DNA from: Siphonodentalium dalli
Lineage: Eukaryota > Mollusca > Scaphopoda > Gadilida > Siphonodentaliidae
NCBI GenBank assembly: GCA_032622095.1
Contig: CP136062.1
Coordinates: 51,103,349-51,167,348 of the forward strand
Direction of reading: 5' to 3'
DNA: 64,000 nt
The translations under genes were made by a program, and so were the position numbers. The notes below the pieces were generated by a model. That model was not told where the DNA came from, made no database searches, and was given only the letters and a program-made list of their open reading frames with translations. How positions within the stretch are numbered: the stretch's first letter is position 1; every line of letters begins with the position of its first letter. This document shows positions 1 to 10,796 of this stretch, piece after piece.

Positions 1-229
1 TCGCCAGCCTTGGGAATTGGTGTACTTTACCAAAAATCAGGGAACAATTGTAACAATGGGATTGTGCTCTAGCCTAGTACCCAGGCCAGCAAACGTATTT
101 GACTAGCAGGAGTTGGGACAGGGTACCAGTCTATTGTGCTCTAACAGATGTTATTGGACAGGCTTGTGTAAACATCTGTATTAGCACTGCTGTCTGTTGT
201 CATTATTAAATTAAAACAAAATTCTGTTC

Positions 230-505
230 CCAAGCCTGAATTTAGTGTGTCTGACATTTGCAGAATGAGGTCCCCAGAGGGTGAATTTAGTGATGCTCCC
301 ATTTACAGCAGGCTAGCATCACCAAATACACCCTCCAGGGACCTCATTCTGCTTAGGCCTCATCTTCTGGGAAGTATCTAGAGTATCAAATTGATATTTT
401 TTAGTTACTTTTTCCCTTCTGTTCAGTTTCTATATCCCCTAATTTGCAGAAGATAAAATACATAATCGAGGTGCTCAATGGGGGGTACATCACCAACTTC
501 AACTG
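230..505. mobile_element. GAGG-FB foldback element, partial
   Basis: A pair of inverted arms, CAGAATGAGGTCCCCAGAGG near 262 and its complement near 330-355, encloses a short loop. The arms are followed by a tail (TTAGGCCTCATCTTCTGGGA onward) that recurs beside the same arms near 3150, 20240, 24010, 38470, 42430 and 54190. It has no coding capacity. I cannot fix the target duplication. The superfamily is unknown. Confidence 0.7.
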
Positions 506-667
506 GAGTACTTAAATCTGTATATATATTAAAGTTATACTTCAAAATTTTACGTACGATTTTCCATATGTATTTTATCGTGCACATTGTTTAACAGTGC
601 ACTGTGTAAAATTCACGACGGTATCGATGTTCGTAATTTGTGTGACCCACATGCGTGAGTAAATGTA

Positions 668-910
668 CAGTAATGCCCTAAGTAATCGACCCCTTAACCA
701 CAGCAGAATTATGGGTAACTTTTCAGGATTTAGTCGGAAATATGGCTTGTTGCCATTCATCGGAAAGCTCTCGAGAGCTTTCCGATGAATGGCAACAAGC
801 CATACGAGAGCTTTCCGATGAATGGCAACAAGCCATATTTCCGACTAAATCCTGAAAAGTTACCCATAATTCTGCTGTGGTTAAGGGGTCGATTACTTAG
901 GGCATTACTG
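668..910. mobile_element. TA-FB MITE (foldback), with an extra arm copy
   Basis: Almost perfect palindrome: terminal CAGTAATGCCCTAAGTAATC at 668 and its complement ending at 910, flanked by TA at 666-667 and 911-912. The arms read outside-in as AACCACAGCAGAATTATGGG, TTTCAGGATTTAGTCGGAAA and GGCTTGTTGCCATTCATCGG. The centre holds an additional partial arm (about 772-830), so a stretch of about 30 bases occurs three times. TA duplication and the short CAGT-type end fit the Tc1/mariner superfamily. There is no transposase. Confidence 0.85.
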
Positions 911-959
911 TAGCATATAATAAATTTATTCTGTGTGTAATACTATAGAGAATGAAGTT

Positions 960-1491
960 GATATAATTACACATCTTTATTACATGATCCTACCCTTATT
1001 CCATTCAATAAACCCATTCTATAAATTGTGATATTAAACGTTAGTTTAATAACAGGAAATAGTGCCAGGTGACCTTTGACTTCCGGTTTGTCGTCTGTTA
1101 ACATTCCGTCTCAAAATACTATGGCTTCCAATATTTTTCCACCAAACTATCACGAATGAAGAGTTTGAAAAGTTATGTCATTAAATATACACCATCAAAT
1201 TCACCAAAGAGTCTTTATTTATCTGGGACTATTTCTTTACGCGGGCAAACAACAGATAGTTACGTGAAATGTCATCGCATGCCTTATAGAAGCCAATGTT
1301 AGTTTCGCGTCCCATTTGTAGATTTGCGTATGTTTTGTCGATGTTTTGGATAATGTAATAAATAGAATCTACAACTCGTCCCCAGTTTATAGCGGAAATT
1401 ACAAAACTCGTCCAGTAAACTATAGGTCTGGACCTAATTTACTGGACTCGTTTTGTAAATTCCGCTATAAACTGGGGACTCATTGTAGATC
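960..1491 (-). repeat. Unclassified interspersed repeat X with terminal hairpin
   Basis: Matches 58450-58925 in inverted orientation, including TTACATGATCCTACCCTTAT, AAACCCATTCTATAAATTGT and GGACTATTTCTTTACGCG. Here one end (1369-1491) has become a long hairpin: CTACAACTCGTCCCCAGTTT, then GGAAATTACAAAACTCGTCC, a short loop, then the complementary arm. The second copy has only one arm. The short ORF at 1346-1615 crosses this hairpin and is not credible as a gene. A TA-FB element lies beside both copies. Confidence 0.65.
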
Positions 1492-2025
1492 CTCTATTTA
1501 TCTCACCTTAATACCTAATGCTCCTATTATATTATCAAAACATAATGTCCAGATTAAAATAAATACAAATTATTGGCACAGAGTCTGTGAAAAACTGATG
1601 TTCGATCAGCATTGACGAAAAACTGAATATTTGAGAAACACCGTAATATGTAGAAAATACATGATATAAGTATGTAAAGCTCTCAGCTTTAACTCGAGGT
1701 CATTAACATTTCCAGAAAAAACATGTTTAGTTCTTAAGTATCATGTTCAGCTGTATAGTGCAGTACTTAACATTGATTTTCTTCCGACATACAGCCTTAA
1801 GTGTCATTGAAGCTAGAATGTTTTATGTACCGTACCCTTATCTGTTTGCAATAAGCTGAGTCAGTGTACTGTCGCCAAACATTTAACCATTCAAATGTAC
1901 AGCCTTTTGAACTTATTATTTACAGCCTACAAATGAATCAACGGGAATAAATACTCTCCAGTGAATATTTAAGGAATAATCTCTTGTTGTCCCGCTACAT
2001 TCCGTCGGAGGAATCATAGTACCGG
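1492..2025. other. Unannotated AT-rich DNA
   Basis: No ORF with recognisable similarity, no strong inverted repeat and no tandem repeat was seen. Confidence 0.5.
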
Positions 2026-2029
2026 TAAT

Positions 2030-2480
2030 GACCCTAGTCCGTGTGTCTGTCCGTCTGTCCGTCTAGAACTGTGTCCGAGCCTGTATTCTATCATTTTCCA
2101 GACAATTTATTAAAACTTGGCATATATATGTCGACCAGCATGGGAACCTGCGCACCTGTGATTTTGAGTTTGGTTGGACACATTTTGGCAGAATTATTGC
2201 CCTTTTTTCGACATAGAATCATACATACTGGGACCCATCTTTTATCCAATTTTAATTCTGTATTCCGTCATTTTCCAGTCAATTTAAAAAAATATATTAA
2301 TAAGCATGGGAACCTGCATGCCTGCGATTTTGAGTTCAGTTGGAGTCATTTTGGCAGAGTTTTTGCCATTTTCGACGTAGAAATGTTTTGTTTTTATTTA
2401 AGAGGTATTGATTCTTTCCCGACACATTCGAAGATGCGCAACATGTTTAGTGAATATGCATGTTGTATTATATTGGTGTC
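2030..2480 (+). repeat. Mollusc-type 'gtccgtctgtccg' repeat, two diverged units
   Basis: Begins with a GTCTGTCCGTCTGTCCGTC motif and contains two diverged direct units (about 2085-2218 and 2262-2385). The units share CATTTTCCAG, CAATTTA, GCATGGGAACCTGC, GATTTTGAGTT and CATTTTGGCAGA. The 147-residue ORF over it simply reads the repeat. Such tracts are, to my knowledge, frequent in mollusc genomes. I do not know the transposon class. Confidence 0.5.
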
Positions 2481-2721
2481 ATAAATTCCTCCTACAGTGT
2501 AGTGTATGGATCTGAAACCCATAAATACTTCAAACCTGCCACTTTCTTCTGGGGACATTGTCAGCGACTTTTATTTCTGAATTTAATTACACAGGTTAAA
2601 GACATTTGCCTAACCACAAGCTTATAAATCGCAAAGCAGAGCATTTCATGAATGCTTTACGAATAGACAACCCACCCACATTTTCGCCACAATTCGATCC
2701 TGGTCCCACCAGTAATTAATA

Positions 2722-2838
2722 TACAGTAATGCCCTAAGTAATCGGCCCCTTAACCACAGCAGAATTATGGGTAACTTTTCAGGATTTAGTTGGAAATATG
2801 GCTTGTTGCCATTCATCGGAAAGCTCTCGGGGAGCTCT
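2722..2838 (+). mobile_element. TA-FB MITE, left half only
   Basis: Carries the CAGTAATGCCCTAAGTAATC terminus at 2724 and one complete arm down to GAAAGCTCTC, then changes abruptly into the GAGG-FB element. The other arm is missing. A half element fused to another family suggests deletion or template switching within the hairpin. Confidence 0.75.
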
Positions 2839-2844
2839 CTGCGC

Positions 2845-3284
2845 TCTATTCAAGCCTGGATATAGTGTGTCTGACATTTACAGAATGAGGTCCTCAGCAG
2901 GTGAATATAGTGGCCCCATCCTGCATGGCAGGCTAGCATCACCATATTCACCCTCTGGTAACGTCACTCTGGTTAGGCCTCAACTGCTGTGGGAGACCTA
3001 TAGGAGCAGATTGAAGTTCCCCAGTTGAAGTTGGTGATGTTCACCCATTGGTCTCCTCGATTATGCAATTTATCTTCTGCAAATCAGGGGATATAGCAAC
3101 TGAAATAAGGGAAAAAATAACTAAAATCAATGTTAAGTTGAGACTATAGATACTTCCCATAAGATGAGGCCTTAGCAGAACAAGGTCCCCAGAGTTTGAA
3201 TTTGGTGATGCTCGCCCTCTGGGCAGGATAGCATCACTAAATTCACCCTCTGGAGAGCTCATTCTGTAAATTGTGTCAGACAAA
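2845..3284. mobile_element. GAGG-FB foldback element
   Basis: Two sets of GAGG arms (near 2885-2960 and 3180-3268) flank a spacer holding CCCCAGTTGAAGTTGGTGAT and GACTATAGATACTTCCCA, as in the 23820-24150 copy. The 76- and 80-residue ORFs here read the arms in either direction and are artefacts of the inverted repeat. Confidence 0.7.
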
Positions 3285-3287
3285 CTA

Positions 3288-3394
3288 CAGTAATGCTCTA
3301 ATTAATCGACCTCTTAACCACAGCAGAATTATGGGTAATTTTTCAGGATTTAGTCGGAAATATGGCTTGTTGCCATTCATCGGAAAGCTCTCGG
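3288..3394 (+). mobile_element. TA-FB MITE, left half only
   Basis: Terminus CAGTAATGCTCTAATTAATC preceded by TA, one full arm, then unrelated sequence after GAAAGCTCTC. It sits directly behind the GAGG-FB copy. Confidence 0.75.
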
Positions 3395-3552
3395 CGAGTC
3401 ACCGAAACATGCAACAATAACCTCACTATTCTTGTTGCCATGACGTACATCTGTAATTTGGTGCAAGATTCTATTGTCTAAATCCAAAATGGCAGACAAG
3501 ATTCAACATATGTGTACTAAATCGCTAAAACATTATCAATCTTTATTTTAAA

Positions 3553-3834
3553 AGGGGACTGTACACTAAATACGCAATAGATGAATGAATTTGAGCCATG
3601 GATGAGTGCAAAATACACCCATTTACTTTATGAACGATGTAAAATAACATGGTAATTATAATGAAATGAGATGAGATTATGGCTCGTGTCATTATAATTA
3701 CCATGTTGTTTACGTAGTTGATAGAGCACATGAGTGTATTTTGCACTCATCCATGGCTCAAATTCATTCTATACTTTGTTGACTATAATAGGAGATGGTC
3801 GCATAAATGGCCGTATTTAGTGTGCAGTACCAAT
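3553..3834. mobile_element. Hairpin MITE, family seen once
   Basis: Inverted arms: TGTACACTAAATACG, then AATTTGAGCCATGGATGAGT, GCAAAATACAC and AACATGGTAATTATAATGA on the left, with complements on the right ending CGTATTTAGTGTGCAGTACC. No protein. The ORF at 3543-3746 reads one arm. I saw no second copy in this window and the target duplication is unclear. Confidence 0.65.
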
Positions 3835-4199
3835 TTAATGTTCAGAATGTCTGGAATCGAGCACACAAGTGTAATAAATATTAAGTAGATGTAAGATATG
3901 GACCACTAGTGCCCATTTGAATAGAAATTAAGGCATAATTTTTCAAGATGTTGGACCAAAAGTAGTCAAAATTAGTCAAATCAGAATGATCTCATTTCTA
4001 TGGAAACTATTGGTCTAAGTTGTCAGTTGTGAAACCATATATAAAAATTGTTCAATCCATGTTCGACAATAATGAGTCATAAGTAACAAGAATTTTGCCC
4101 CTCAGATTCCCTAACATGCTAACTTTCAAATAGGTGTATTTTCAATATGTCACTAAATATGATCATATAGATTATAATTTATAGACAGTAGTTTTATAT

Positions 4200-4772
4200 G
4201 TCATCGGTTCAAATTCACCCATCTAGTATCCGAATATATCCAATAAGTGTCCGAAACCACCCAATGAGTGTCCCTAGCAAACTAACAACTGTCCAAACCA
4301 CATACTATATATTAACTATGTCAAAGTCCAACCACCTGGTATCTCGAACCAACCAGAGCATGTCCTAATCCATACACCGTGTGTCACACACCATCCCACT
4401 ATAGTGTTCCAAGCGACCACACAACAAGTGTTCCAATCCACCAAATGAGGATCCTCAACCACCCAACGAATGTTCCAAACCATCCAATAAGTAGCTCAAT
4501 TCATTCGATTAATATCCCAAACCATTCAACAATTGCCCTATGCCACTCACCGAATGTCTCAAACAACCCTATTAGTGTCCCAAACCATCCAATGTGTGTC
4601 ACGCACCACAATATGACTGCCCCAAAATATCACAATGAGTGTCACAAACCACAAGTATGGTATCCCAAACCATCCAACGGGTGTCCCGAAGCACCCAATG
4701 AATATCCCAAACCATCCAACGGGTGTCCCGAGGCACCCAATGAATATCCGAAAGCATCCCAACAAGTGCACA
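4200..4772 (+). repeat. Degenerate ~20-bp minisatellite, segment 1
   Basis: Units approximate GTGTCCCAAACCACCCAATG. The last copies before 4772 are the most regular and form a near-exact longer period (AACCATCCAACGGGTGTCCC twice). The translated runs of Asn-His-Pro are a reading of the repeat and not a gene. The array stops at 4773 where the DIRS element begins. Confidence 0.8.
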
Positions 4773-5283
4773 AAATTATAAATTTGAGAGTTTTTCTCAA
4801 TGACAATGATGGATATGCAGTGAATGAGGAATTATCTGGCGTAATGACATGCGCAGAGGAGACCAATGTTGTCGGAGATAAGTTTGAACTGGTCGCATAT
4901 ATTGGCGAGCATTTGGAACTATCTCCAAAAGCGAAGCTGCCATACCCAAGAATACGAGGTATTGTCGGGCAGAGTTGGGTTTTAGACTGAGGTCGAGAGC
5001 TACGCGCTTCAAGTTTATCACCTGTTCCAGCGTAGGGTATACATGTACCTGACCTGTTTGAAAATTGAACTTGCAACCTAAGTAAGTGATCGTTTGAGAT
5101 GGTACAAGATGGGACTTTTCCTTGTTCACAAGAAATCCCAAATTTGTCAACAGATGCATGACCAAACGTCGATGTTGACAAAGAACCTAGCGAGACGCAT
5201 TGACTACCAACCAATCGTTCAGGTATTGACACACCCGTACCCCTTGATGATGAAGAAAAGCTATAGTGTGGTCGTGGGAGAGT
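4773..5283 (-). pseudogene. DIRS reverse transcriptase, C-terminal half
   Basis: Reading from high to low coordinates, one frame carries a YLNDWLVVNA motif, the position of the catalytic YLDD-W box of DIRS polymerases with D replaced by N. It is followed by LGFLVNKEKSHLVPSQ and TYLGCKFNFQTGQV, the diagnostic DIRS 'LGF..N..KS.L.PSQ....LG' block. A stop (TAG) falls just after the YLND box and the upstream bases change frame, so it is not translatable. It ends in the start of the RNase H region. It is the same gene as 10800-11260, separated by the 5287-10796 element. Confidence 0.75.
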
Positions 5284-5286
5284 TGA

Positions 5287-5800
5287 ACCCGGAAGAAATT
5301 GGATACAAGCTGATTTTTGTGTCATTCGACGCGGAAAAACACCAGGAACAACATATCAAAAATCCGCTCATGGGAAAATTCAGGATCCATGATGACGTCC
5401 AATATGGCTGACACAATACGTACATTTCCCATCGGTGCCCAATAACATACGAAACCTCGGTAAATATGGAACAGCTTGCACCAAAACATATTCCACATTG
5501 AAAATAACATATGTAATGTTAGAACATATATAGTGATAAACTCGTTGTCTCTGGGGGCAGATGGCTATCACTATGGCCTCCGAATTCGGGGAAATTATAT
5601 TTTTAAGTGTATATAAATATATTTCTAATACAAATGTATATTATGTTGATATCTCTTATTTCAGTACAAGTAGTTTTCATATTATTTGACGCAGAAAGGA
5701 ACCAAGACCAACATATACAAAATTCACAAAAAATAGCATAAGCAGTCAGGATACAAGATGGCGTCCAAGATGGCGGCCAAAATGGTGATATTTCGAGTTA
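5287..5800 (+). repeat. Left terminal inverted repeat of the 5.5-kb element
   Basis: Contains two internal direct subrepeats: ATTCGACGCGGAAAAACACC near 5326 and TTTGACGCAGAAAGGAACC near 5688. Each is followed by CAACATAT and then AAGATGGCGTCCAAGATGGC or a diverged form of it. The right end has the same two subrepeats, so the duplication predates or was copied between the ends. Confidence 0.7.
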
Positions 5801-6150
5801 GTGCCCATTAGCACGCGAACTCCGGGTTATATAGAAACTATCCAACCAAAACGGAAGCTACATTGACTGAAACATGGGGCAGACAACACATAAATATAAT
5901 ATGCTTACGAAAGGTGAGCGTGGATAACAATACGGCAGCCAAATTTTGGAAATGTCCAATAGCCATACTTAGTATCATATAATAGTATGTGCCAAACAAC
6001 TTGAACAACATACAAGAAACCGTCGTGTACTCAGTTATCATCTTCAGAAATGTCAAGTCTAATTTCCTTCTGAAAGGAAGTACACATCTGCCATACCTGA
6101 TGTCCAATGATACATCAATAGAACCAGTATATCCGTGGCATCTGTCACAC

Positions 6151-6471
6151 TCACTCGTTTGGGATGTGATGCGTATTCAATGACAGAGTCACAGAGGCAA
6201 CTAGCAATGTGTCCGCGTCTCCTTTACTCTTGTATACTGTGTGACCATCTGCATTGAGCAGTTGACTCAACAAATCAATAAACTGACACTTATTGTTCTC
6301 GTTTGAGAGAAAGATATCTTGATTCACGGGAGCGTCCATGTGGTCTTTGAGTTGAACATCTACACATGTTTTCCACACTTCGCCTTCAGTGTTCGTGGTC
6401 TTTGATCGATGGATCTTATCCATAACCATCGAACATGATACACCCAACTCTATGTTTCGTTGGTTAGCCAC
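6151..6471 (-). pseudogene. Relic of XPG/PIN-like nuclease exon of the 5.5-kb element
   Basis: A 106-residue open frame reads ...DKIHRSKTTNTEGEVWK..., then QDIFLSNENNKCQFIDLLSQ, then KGDADTLLVASV. The FLSN..NK..FI..L block followed by a GDAD-T-(I/L)V block is, from memory, typical of a large family of repeat-encoded invertebrate and fish 'uncharacterized' proteins with a PIN/XPG-like fold, where GDAD would supply acidic metal-binding residues. The usual downstream DDTDLL motif is not visible, so the fragment ends early. No functional gene is claimed. Confidence 0.5.
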
Positions 6472-6651
6472 TTCTCGCTATTAGTAGAGCGGACAAACTC
6501 AAAAAGCTCACTAGAAGTAGGAGTTTAGTCCATCGGCACCACACACGGGCTTGTGATACATAATTTTGAAGGTTATGACATTCCGCATCGGGTAGGACCC
6601 GGTGTGAAATATACAAATGATGAAGAAGATGATTTTTAGCTGATTAAGTGC

Positions 6652-7640
6652 CAAAATTCAGCAAAAATCCCTGTTTTTGTAAAATTCGGCAAAATGAGAA
6701 ATAAAAGTATAAAAACGCGAACATTTTGCGCTAAAATATTGTAGTCTATATACCTGTAGATATTTACTATGATAGTGGTACGATTTCTCTGATATAACGA
6801 AGATTTGTTTTAGATTTATTGTAAAAATAGACAAAATAGCGCATTTTTTAATTTTTTGCCTCACTTAATGGGTGATAGATCAATATTGTTTTGACCAAGG
6901 GTATCGTATATAGTCTAGAAAAGTGTTGATATATATACCTCATACGACAGTATGCTGAATATGTCATCATATTTAACACGTGATGTGTTATGTAAGAATA
7001 TTTCACCCCTCACCCCAAAATTCAGCAAAAAGTCACTGTTTTAGGGAAATTCGGCACAAATGAATACACAAGCACAGGTATTCGGGATATGTTTGTGCTA
7101 CGATATAGCAGGTTACACACTTACAAATACAAAGTAATGAAATGCCATGATTGCGGTGATAGATGTAAAAATTTCTTAAATTTACGTGGAAAATAGACAA
7201 AAAATCATTCATTTTCAGTTGTTGCGCCCCTCTTAATAGGCGTTTATTCAGTATTGCATTGAATGGAGATCCCGTATATAATATAGAAACTTGTGGAAAT
7301 ATATACTGCATATGTTTTTAGGATAAGGATGTCATTCTTTGCCATATATGATATGTGGTGGTAGATTGTGTCACCCCCACCCCAAAATTCAGAAGAAACA
7401 AAATAAGTTTTAGAAATTTCGTCATGGCAGAATACAAAAGCACAACTCCGATTATTTTGTGCTATTATATTGAAGTCTACCCACTTCGAGATATACATTA
7501 TGATAGCGCCATGGTATCATTTACAGATGGCAACATTCTGGAGTTTTCTGATGAAAGTAGACCGAAAATTGTAAAATATAAACTTGTATGCCCCTCTACA
7601 TGGGTGATAATTCAATTCCATTTTGAACAATAATCCAGGA
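6652..7640. repeat. Three diverged ~365-bp tandem units
   Basis: The units begin at CCAAAATTCAGCAAAAATCC (6652), CCAAAATTCAGCAAAAAGTC (7014) and CCAAAATTCAGAAGAAAC (7382), 362 and 368 bases apart. Each then has a ...TTCGGCA/TTCGTCA motif, a ...ATAGACAAAA or AGTAGACCG motif, a (C)CCTC-TTAATGGG/TACATGGGTGATA motif and a CGTATATA-TAGA stretch. The ORFs over them differ between units, so they are not conserved coding sequence. Confidence 0.7.
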
Positions 7641-8069
7641 CAAACTCTCAAGAGTTGACGAGACACATAATGCATATGAATGTTTTCGGATTGTATCATC
7701 TTCTGTCACATTTGTTTGGTTACGTTATTGCACCCATCGCTCCAACAATACAATACATTGCAAGATTAGACAAACACGGAATATTCCTATACACATTTAT
7801 GCATTATACACATACCTTATCAAGCTGGGGCATTTGATAGTTACTTGAGTTGAAGAAATTACATCATTGTATATGTTTACTTCGCATAATATAGCTTCAC
7901 AGTTGTATAACATTATACGTATTGGGAGGTTTAGTGATTGTTAATAACCAGGTTCAGCCACAGTACATGTAACTTGTAACGTGTGTTGCCATTACCAACG
8001 AAATCACCTGACTCACATGACCATTCCGCTTACACGTACACCATCAAACAACCGTTTAGAGGTTTTGAG

Positions 8070-8726
8070 TCAAATGTGCAGCATTGCGAAATGTGTATCA
8101 GAGGGGTGTCCAATTTTTATATCAATCGACGAACCTGTGCTTAGTGAACTTTTGTTAAATTCTTCAGCAGCGGTGACCACGCCGTTACTTTTCCCAAATG
8201 GGTTGTTGGTACGACTTCCTTTACATATCGCCCTTGATATTGCCTTCCCAAAATCATATGTGTAACTGTGTTGGGGCCATACACATCCCGCACCGGGAGG
8301 GTTGTTACTTTCATCACCCCTGATTTGTCTGGATGTCAAGGATCTATATTGGCAGACGTACCACAGACAATACAGTCTGTCTTGAAATCAAATGGCAACA
8401 CACCATATCTAAGTTGTTTATTGGGAGTTATTTCCACCAAACTGTTGTCGCCTTTTTGGGGCTGTGAAATCTCTACGGCAATCCGAATGGACAAGAACGT
8501 TACCGACTGGTATCATCTGATAGCGCTCATTCAAATAATCTTTCAGGTCGTGCCGCCCAGGTTTATCACAGAAATTTATCAATGTCACAACGCCTTTCTT
8601 AGACACGATGACGGGAGGTTTGTCATAAAAACCGGGTGGGTATAAAACACACATCTCATCCCGAAATTGCGTAACTTCTTGCGGCTCGCAAATACTGCCA
8701 TGACTCTGTATTAAATATAAGACCAA
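8070..8726 (-). pseudogene. Relic of N-terminal part of the 5.5-kb element's protein
   Basis: The frame at 8726-8418 reads CEPQEVTQFRDE, then GRHDLKDYLNERYQ and VLVHSDCRRDFTAPKR. After a frame change it continues RYGVLPFDFKTDCIVCGTSA. A VH-x-x-CR-x-(F/Y) motif followed by FDFKT-x-C-x-x-CG is the zinc-binding head I associate with the same family as the 6151-6471 relic. A further open frame at 8339-8070 has no clear similarity. Frameshifts and stops separate the pieces. Order (N-terminus at high coordinates) agrees with a minus-strand gene. Confidence 0.5.
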
Positions 8727-9237
8727 CTGATATATGGATTCTCAATAAATTGAATACATAGAAATATAGAACATATGTATAGTAACAGGTCTCCAGCGTA
8801 CGTTAGCACCGTTAGGTTTCAACAGGAGAAAAGTTATAAGCCTTCAATCCAGTGCTGTTGCAAATCAAAGTATGACTATAGTCAGGGTTTCCGCCAAGGG
8901 GAAATTAATGAGTCCGTATTGGGGAAACACATTACGCGACGGGACGACCATGGTTCGTTCCGTCGGGCAAAAATTTTGTTATTTGACACTGAAAAGTAGC
9001 CATTTCCTTGCACCTGAGTGTCCCACAAAGCAATCCAAAGCCACGTATATTACGCAAGTCGATCATTTTCCGTGGGTGCATTAATTCTGTTGATGGTATC
9101 CAGATAATTAATCATGTAATTACGCAATTAAGACTGTCGTCTGATTGAAGACTATAGCAAGCTACAAGTTACAGTAAAAATTTATAACTTACAATAAGAT
9201 TCCGACAGGTATAATGAAACTAAACACTAAAGAGCAT

Positions 9238-9598
9238 CGATGCATTGTCCAATAAGACCTAGCTGGGAGAATTGAATTAAGTATTTCCTAGTATTTCCTA
9301 GTGATCCCTACTCTGCCTAACTCAGCAATTCGGCATTCAAATTATGTAATCGTACGATAACACGGGATCTCCGAGCTGAGTAGTTTCAACCACAGAAATC
9401 CCGTGCCAAATAATACCCGTACTCAGCAATCCGACATTCTTTGATGTTACCGCGACATTTATTACGCTGTTGTAGCATATATCACATGCTCGGTAGCAAA
9501 CACTCTTTATTGTACTACAGAGCGACATTGCCTGGAAGCTTATAACATGTGTTCTGTAGCAAACGCTCTTTATTGTAGATATTGCCAGCCAGCTTATA
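9238..9598. repeat. Short direct duplications
   Basis: CCTAGTATTTCCTAGT is a 10-mer doublet near 9287. GTAGCAAACACTCTTTATTG and GTAGCAAACGCTCTTTATTG lie about 65 bases apart (about 9493 and 9558), and CTCAGCAATTCGGCATTC recurs as CTCAGCAATCCGACATTC about 100 bases on. I assign no function. Confidence 0.55.
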
Positions 9599-10146
9599 TA
9601 CCTTACTCGTATTTAAATTCGCGCAGTCTATTTTTCGGTCAGTTTTGAATTCGCGCACTTTAAATTCGTGCATCTAGCTGCGCGAATTCATAACTGACAA
9701 AACTATTTTCGTAATATTTCGTATATCTTGAAGCTGATGAAAGTTTCGGTCATTGTTGGAGATAATATGTGTATACACAATCGATTTTGACAACAAACTA
9801 GTAACTACATACATCATAATTTTGTGGCCACCTGTAATATTAGTATTTCTAATACAACCATTTCAACAATGTCTATGTTACCATGATTTATTTGTCGCTT
9901 GGCATTGTGAGCAATGGTCTTGGTGGCGGTTGGTTGAATGTATAAATATGCATACATGTATAGGCGTAATTGTCTTTTCAACCGTTCATAAAATATGTAA
10001 ATTCAGAAACATAGCCCTCTTGTATTTCCTATGGACTGTGGTTTAGATTAAACTTGGGAGTCGCACTATTTTTCGCTCAGTTTTAAATTCGCACACCGAT
10101 GGGTGCGCGAAAAATAGTACACTGCGAATTTAAATACGAGTAAGGC
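9599..10146. mobile_element. Inverted-repeat MITE inside the 5.5-kb element
   Basis: The ends CCTTACTCGTATTTAAATTC (9601) and the complement finishing near 10146 (CGAATTTAAATACGAGTAAG) are inverted. Inside them lie CTATTTTTCGGTCAGTTTTG and GAATTCGCGCAC on the left, and CTATTTTTCGCTCAGTTTTA and CGCACACCGATGGG-type sequence on the right. It is non-coding. The flanking target duplication is uncertain. Confidence 0.6.
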
Positions 10147-10329
10147 ATATATCAGTGGTACACATAAACTTGGTTATCGTATTATTCGCTATTATGTACT
10201 TACAAATCGCAGTTCTAGTAGATTATATAGACAAACCAAGCGCATAAATTCATCCATGTTCATAACCGGTTACATAAATTAATGAAAACGGACTTTGAGA
10301 GTCAAACATGTCTTGTAATTAAAAGTGCT

Positions 10330-10796
10330 CTGAAATGTTTGTCCATGCGCGGATTTTTCGGCGAATTTTGGATATGTTGTTCCTTGGGGCTTTACCGGTC
10401 CGAATGATTCAAAATGAGCATGTATCCCAGACAAATATGATTTGCCAATATAAATGACTGTTGTCTTAGAAAAATATATACTTGAAAATATAATTTTCTC
10501 GAATTCGGCGGTTATATTGACAGAAGTCTGTCACAATTGACAATCAAATTATTTCTATATATGTTCTAACATATGTTACTATCAATGTGGAATCCGTTTT
10601 GGTGAGATTTTTCCATATTCACTGAGGATTTTGCATGTCAGACTGGAAAACTATTCATTTGGTGGCCATCTTTGATGCCATCTTGGATCCTGAATTTTCC
10701 CATAAGCGGAGTTTTGCGGATTTTGGATATGTTGTTCCTTAAGCTTTTCTGCGTCGAATGACACCAACATCAGCTTGTATCCAATTTCTTCCGGGT
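10330..10796 (-). repeat. Right terminal inverted repeat of the 5.5-kb element
   Basis: Reverse complement matches 5287-5800, including the terminal ACCCGGAAGAAATTGGATAC and both GACGCAGAAAAGC / CCGGTAAAGCCCCAAGG-type subrepeats. Confidence 0.7.

Larger units (their letters stand above)
5287..10796 (-). mobile_element. Large DNA transposon with ~0.5-kb inverted ends, Academ-like candidate
   Basis: The left end (ACCCGGAAGAAATTGGATAC) is repeated as reverse complement ending at 10796. Similarity of the two ends runs inward about 450-500 bases and includes TGTCATTCGACGC, GGGAAAATTCAGGATCCA and CATATTCCACATTG/GATTCCACATTG. TGA (or TTGA) lies outside both ends at 5284-5286 and 10797-10799, a 3-4 bp target duplication. 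It splits the DIRS RT. Minus-strand coding relics resemble a zinc-binding, XPG-like-nuclease protein family; 3-4 bp duplications and XPG-like nucleases are described for Academ (AcademX). The superfamily assignment is an inference. Confidence 0.6.

Noticed and set aside
2798-3028. 76-residue ORF
   Set aside because: Joins a half TA-FB arm to a GAGG-FB arm; both are MITE sequence.
4379-4990. 203-residue Asn-His-Pro-rich protein
   Set aside because: It reads the 20-bp minisatellite and then runs antisense through the DIRS polymerase.
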